From contig JABJKS010000089.1 in NCBI GenBank assembly GCA_018660265.1, forward strand, positions 124,001 to 188,000: a DNA stretch of 64,000 bases. The letters run 5' to 3'. Shown one piece after another: positions 61,634-64,000 of this stretch. How positions within the stretch are numbered: position 1 is the first letter of the stretch; each line of letters starts with the position of its first letter. The notes under the pieces were generated by a model. The model was not told the DNA's origin. It saw only the letters and a list, made by a program, of their open reading frames with translations, and did not search any database. The stretch is from Rhodospirillaceae bacterium (GTDB taxonomy: Bacteria > Pseudomonadota > Alphaproteobacteria > GCA-2731375). The translations under genes and the position numbers were made by a program.

Positions 61634-62181
61634 TGGCGACATTGTATCTGGTCCGCCACGGGCAGGCCGCAGCCTCCTGGGACGAAGACCCTGACCCGGG
61701 CCTGAATGATCTAGGCCATCAACAGGCAGCGGAACTGGCGGCACGGATGGCACCTCTTGGTCCTTTGGCGATGATCGTCTCGCCGCTGCAACGGACCAGA
61801 GAAACAGCCCTGCCGCTGGAGGCCGCGTGGAACACCACGGCGGACGTTGTCGATGCCGTCCGGGAAATTCCATCTCCCACCGAAGATCTGAGCCAGCGGC
61901 GAACCTGGCTGAAAAATGTTATGGCCGGCACCTGGGCAGAGGCGGACAGCTGGTTGCATCCCTGGCGTCAGGGCATGATTGATACTTTATTGGAGTTACG
62001 CCAGGACACGGTGATTGTCAGCCATTTCGTCGCCATCAATGTGGCTGTCGGCGCGGCGCAAAATGATGAACGCCTGACCTTGTTCCGGCCCAATAATTGC
62101 TCTGTCACGGTACTGGAAACAGACGGGCAAACCCTGTCCGTGGTTGAGTTGGGCGAGGTTTTGGAGACCGTCGTTAACTAG
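61633..62181 (+). CDS. Histidine phosphatase (SixA-like)
   Basis: 182 residues. The catalytic RHG motif is LYLVRHGQAAASW near residue 8, followed by LNDLGHQQAAELAAR and the second Arg motif VSPLQRTRETALPLE; the second His is in DTVIVSHFVAINVAVG. It is a phosphoglycerate-mutase-like phosphatase of unknown substrate, with a short insertion (SQRRTWLKNVMAGTWA). It is translationally coupled to the PPOX gene and precedes the dehydrogenase gene by 17 bases. Confidence 0.9.
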   Translation: MATLYLVRHGQAAASWDEDPDPGLNDLGHQQAAELAARMAPLGPLAMIVSPLQRTRETALPLEAAWNTTADVVDAVREIPSPTEDLSQRRTWLKNVMAGTWAEADSWLHPWRQGMIDTLLELRQDTVIVSHFVAINVAVGAAQNDERLTLFRPNNCSVTVLETDGQTLSVVELGEVLETVVN

Positions 62182-62198
62182 CAAATTGGTGATTTGAT

Positions 62199-63161
62199 AT
62201 GACGCCCCAGGTTGATCCAAATGCCGTGCGTAATGTTACTTGTATTGGCTGCGGTGTTATCGGGGCCGGTTGGGTGGCGCATTTTTTGGCCCGGGGATTT
62301 GCTGTTACTGCCTGGGACCCGTCACCTGAGGGGGAGGCTACCCTTCGTCATATTATCACAGCTGCCCGCCCCGCATTGATAGACCTTGGTCTAGACCCAG
62401 AGGCAGGACAACTGACATATGCGCCCACTCTGGCAGCGGCCTGCGCGGCAGCTGAATTCGTCCAGGAAAGCGCGCCGGAGCGTTTGGATCTAAAGATTGA
62501 ACTTTTGGCAGAGATCGACCGGGCCACGCCGCCCACCACTATCATCGCCTCATCTACCTCCGGGTTCCTGATGAATGATATGCAGGCCGGCGCTGCGCAT
62601 CCCGAACGGATGGTCGTGGGGCATCCTTTCAATCCGCCCTATCTGTTGCCCTTGGTCGAAGTCGTCGGTGGCAAAAAGACCGCCCCAGGCGTGGTTGATC
62701 GGGCCACGGCCTTTTACGAAGCGGCCGGAAAGACCGTAATCCCCATGGCCCGTGAAGTCCCAGGCTTCATCGCCGACCGTCTGCAACAGGCGATCTGGCA
62801 CGAGGCCCTGCATATGATAGAGGCGGGGGAGGCGACCGTGGCCGAAATCGACAAGGCCATCGCGGCAGGACCCGGCCTGCGTTGGGCCATCATGGGCCAT
62901 TGCCTGACCTTTCATCTGGCAGGAGGTGAAGGCGGCATGGCGCATTTTCTGGAACATTTTGACGCGGCGACCGGCGCTCCCTGGACCCGCCTGGCAGCAC
63001 CCGAGATGACGCCGGAATTGGAACAGGCCTTAATCACCGGCTGTGATGATGCCGCAGGTGGCAGATCCGTTGCTGAACTGACAGAACATCGGGACCGCTG
63101 TCTGGTTGCCCTGATGCGTGCCTTGGAAGCAGCACGGGCCCCGGATGGTGCCATTCCCTAA
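62199..63161 (+). CDS. 3-Hydroxyacyl-CoA / L-carnitine dehydrogenase family
   Basis: 320 residues. The NAD fold is VTCIGCGVIGAGWVAHFLARGFAVTAWDP, the catalytic His region is VVGHPFNPPYLLPLVEVVGG, and the second domain starts REVPGFIADRLQQAIWHEAL. The GHPFNPP motif and the compact length match the carnitine dehydrogenase/HCDH group rather than multifunctional FadB. No carnitine genes are adjacent, so 3-hydroxyacyl-CoA oxidation remains equally possible. Its last four bases overlap the small membrane protein gene on the other strand. Confidence 0.9.
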   Translation: MTPQVDPNAVRNVTCIGCGVIGAGWVAHFLARGFAVTAWDPSPEGEATLRHIITAARPALIDLGLDPEAGQLTYAPTLAAACAAAEFVQESAPERLDLKIELLAEIDRATPPTTIIASSTSGFLMNDMQAGAAHPERMVVGHPFNPPYLLPLVEVVGGKKTAPGVVDRATAFYEAAGKTVIPMAREVPGFIADRLQQAIWHEALHMIEAGEATVAEIDKAIAAGPGLRWAIMGHCLTFHLAGGEGGMAHFLEHFDAATGAPWTRLAAPEMTPELEQALITGCDDAAGGRSVAELTEHRDRCLVALMRALEAARAPDGAIP

Positions 63162-63340
63162 TCCGAAGTGCGGCGGAACACGGGGACCAGGAACACGAGA
63201 CAGGCGATCAGGAAAAACAAACCGCCAAGTCCCGACAGCCAATCGCCGCCTTTGATGGCAGAGGCAATAAAGAACAACGCCGAGACAATGAAAAGAAGCC
63301 AGCCGGCAATCTCAAACTTCTTACCGGTTGCCGGGCTCAA
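63158..63340 (-). CDS. Small two-helix membrane protein
   Basis: 60 residues, starting at a TTG (63340) with a near-perfect GGGAGG six bases upstream. Two hydrophobic helices (IAGWLLFIVSALFFIASAI and LGGLFFLIACLVFLVPVF) flank a short loop (KGGDWLSG), ending in a basic tail. No family recognised. It lies 30 bases downstream of the DUF1326 gene on the same strand, so the two may be cotranscribed. Confidence 0.7.
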   Translation of the reverse strand: MSPATGKKFEIAGWLLFIVSALFFIASAIKGGDWLSGLGGLFFLIACLVFLVPVFRRTSD

Positions 63341-63370
63341 CGGTGGCCTCCCAGCGAACTCTGGGCGAAC

Positions 63371-63994
63371 TCAAGCGGCCCAGCTAAACGGGGCAAAATG
63401 GCCGTTGTTACCTTTGCCCTGCATCTCCAGATCAAGATCGAAAGCCTGTATACGCGTGAACTTTGACCGGGCCAGGGCCAGTCGCGTGTTGGCGGGATGC
63501 CCCGTGTTATCAATATAGAACGGCTGTCCGTTACCGTTGCGCGAGGGCACCCCCTCAATCTCGTAGGTCAATACACCGGGGATTTCCACCGACCGGGATA
63601 GGCCGTCCATGACGAAATTAATGGGTTTGAATTGCAGGCCGCGATAGTCACTGACCAGATTGTCCCGGATCATGCCGGGCACGCCGCCGGCCTCCCCACT
63701 GACAATGCCGCCCAGGGCGGTACGTTGAGCCTCGTCCGCGCTGTCATCCACCACATTGGCGAAAATCCAGTTGCCGTGGGACATCACCCTGCCTGAGCGG
63801 ATCACGAGGGCAAATTTCAATCCCCCCAGATCCACATCACCACATTGCCCCTGATCGATACGAAAAATCATAAGAGCCGTGCAATGGTCAAACGTCGCCT
63901 CCCCCTGGGGGTTGGTATAGATACACGGACATAGATAGTCGCAATTGCAGCTTTCCATGTACTCGCCACTGATGTTCCATTTATTCGCGCTCAT
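63371..63994 (-). CDS. DUF1326 domain protein (second copy)
   Basis: 207 residues, complete, with its start six bases inside the window edge. The Cys cluster is MESCNCDYLCPCIY, followed by ATFDHCTALMIFRIDQGQCGD, so the family's C-x-C-x3-C-x-C and H-C positions are kept. It is a diverged paralogue of the protein at 10339-11016. No DUF2182 gene is visible downstream; the partner could lie beyond the edge. Function is unknown. The C-terminus (GKGNNGHFAPFSWAA) matches the other copy's general plan. Confidence 0.88.
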   Translation of the reverse strand: MSANKWNISGEYMESCNCDYLCPCIYTNPQGEATFDHCTALMIFRIDQGQCGDVDLGGLKFALVIRSGRVMSHGNWIFANVVDDSADEAQRTALGGIVSGEAGGVPGMIRDNLVSDYRGLQFKPINFVMDGLSRSVEIPGVLTYEIEGVPSRNGNGQPFYIDNTGHPANTRLALARSKFTRIQAFDLDLEMQGKGNNGHFAPFSWAA

Positions 63995-64000
63995 ATCATG

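Overview
The window looks like chromosomal DNA of a GC-rich, aerobic, heterotrophic alphaproteobacterium of the Rhodospirillales type. Supporting signs are the three-part proton-translocating transhydrogenase (pntAA/pntAB/pntB), many short overlapping operons, a fused indolepyruvate:ferredoxin oxidoreductase, several DMT-family exporters, GcvA-type LysR control and a full branched-chain-amino-acid-type ABC transporter. This placement is inferred from gene content; no rRNA or tRNA gene is seen. No prophage, insertion sequence or CRISPR array was recognised. Only one gap without a gene exceeds 300 bases (2622-3081).

Layout. 1-2621 (minus): a tightly packed operon with a membrane-anchored protein, two tandem lytic transglycosylases and two unrecognised proteins. 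3082-10110 (plus): gltBD and a DMT exporter. 10339-12809: a DUF1326/DUF2182 pair converging on a COG0523 (CobW-like) GTPase. 12810-17918: a YtcJ-like amidohydrolase and an LLM-type oxidoreductase, divergent from a two-gene unit encoding a UGSC-family selenoprotein and a PhnD-like periplasmic-binding-fold protein. 18009-27183: unknown protein, GMC oxidoreductase, TPR protein, transhydrogenase, AarF/ABC1 kinase, oligoendopeptidase F. 27276-34355: NtrC-type regulator, indolepyruvate oxidoreductase, SDR, membrane protein, DMT exporter. 34352-36372: amino-sugar kinase plus nagA. 36620-43059: DEAD-box helicase, phytanoyl-CoA-dioxygenase-like enzyme, ParDE module, and a three-gene catabolic operon. 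43115-50065: DMT exporter, VOC protein, a complete Liv-type transporter and an RraA-family protein. 50130-54676: HigBA module, FadB/FadJ-type beta-oxidation enzyme, and a secreted caspase-like protein with a VPLPA-CTERM tail. 54761-63994: methyltransferase, acetyltransferase, DUF188, another DMT exporter, LysR regulator with a divergent small DUF1127-like gene, second PhyH-like enzyme, nitronate monooxygenase, PPOX protein, histidine phosphatase, hydroxyacyl-CoA dehydrogenase, a small membrane protein and a second DUF1326 protein.

The strongest non-routine observation is at 15443-17098. A single open frame there is interrupted only by one TGA at 15725-15727, inside the motif GD-U-GSC. A 7-bp hairpin with a GU-containing loop begins 11 nt after the TGA, as expected for a bacterial SECIS. 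Read through, the gene encodes a 551-residue UGSC-family selenoprotein; a conventional caller would split it in two. The second is at 53066-54676, where the two halves of a caspase/legumain-like fold appear in swapped order (Cys half first, His half last) ahead of a protein-sorting tail. Third, two toxin-antitoxin modules show unusual architecture: a HigBA operon whose predicted start point lies at the toxin start codon, with an operator palindrome between its -35 and -10, and a ParE toxin whose C-terminus runs antisense into an isomerase gene.
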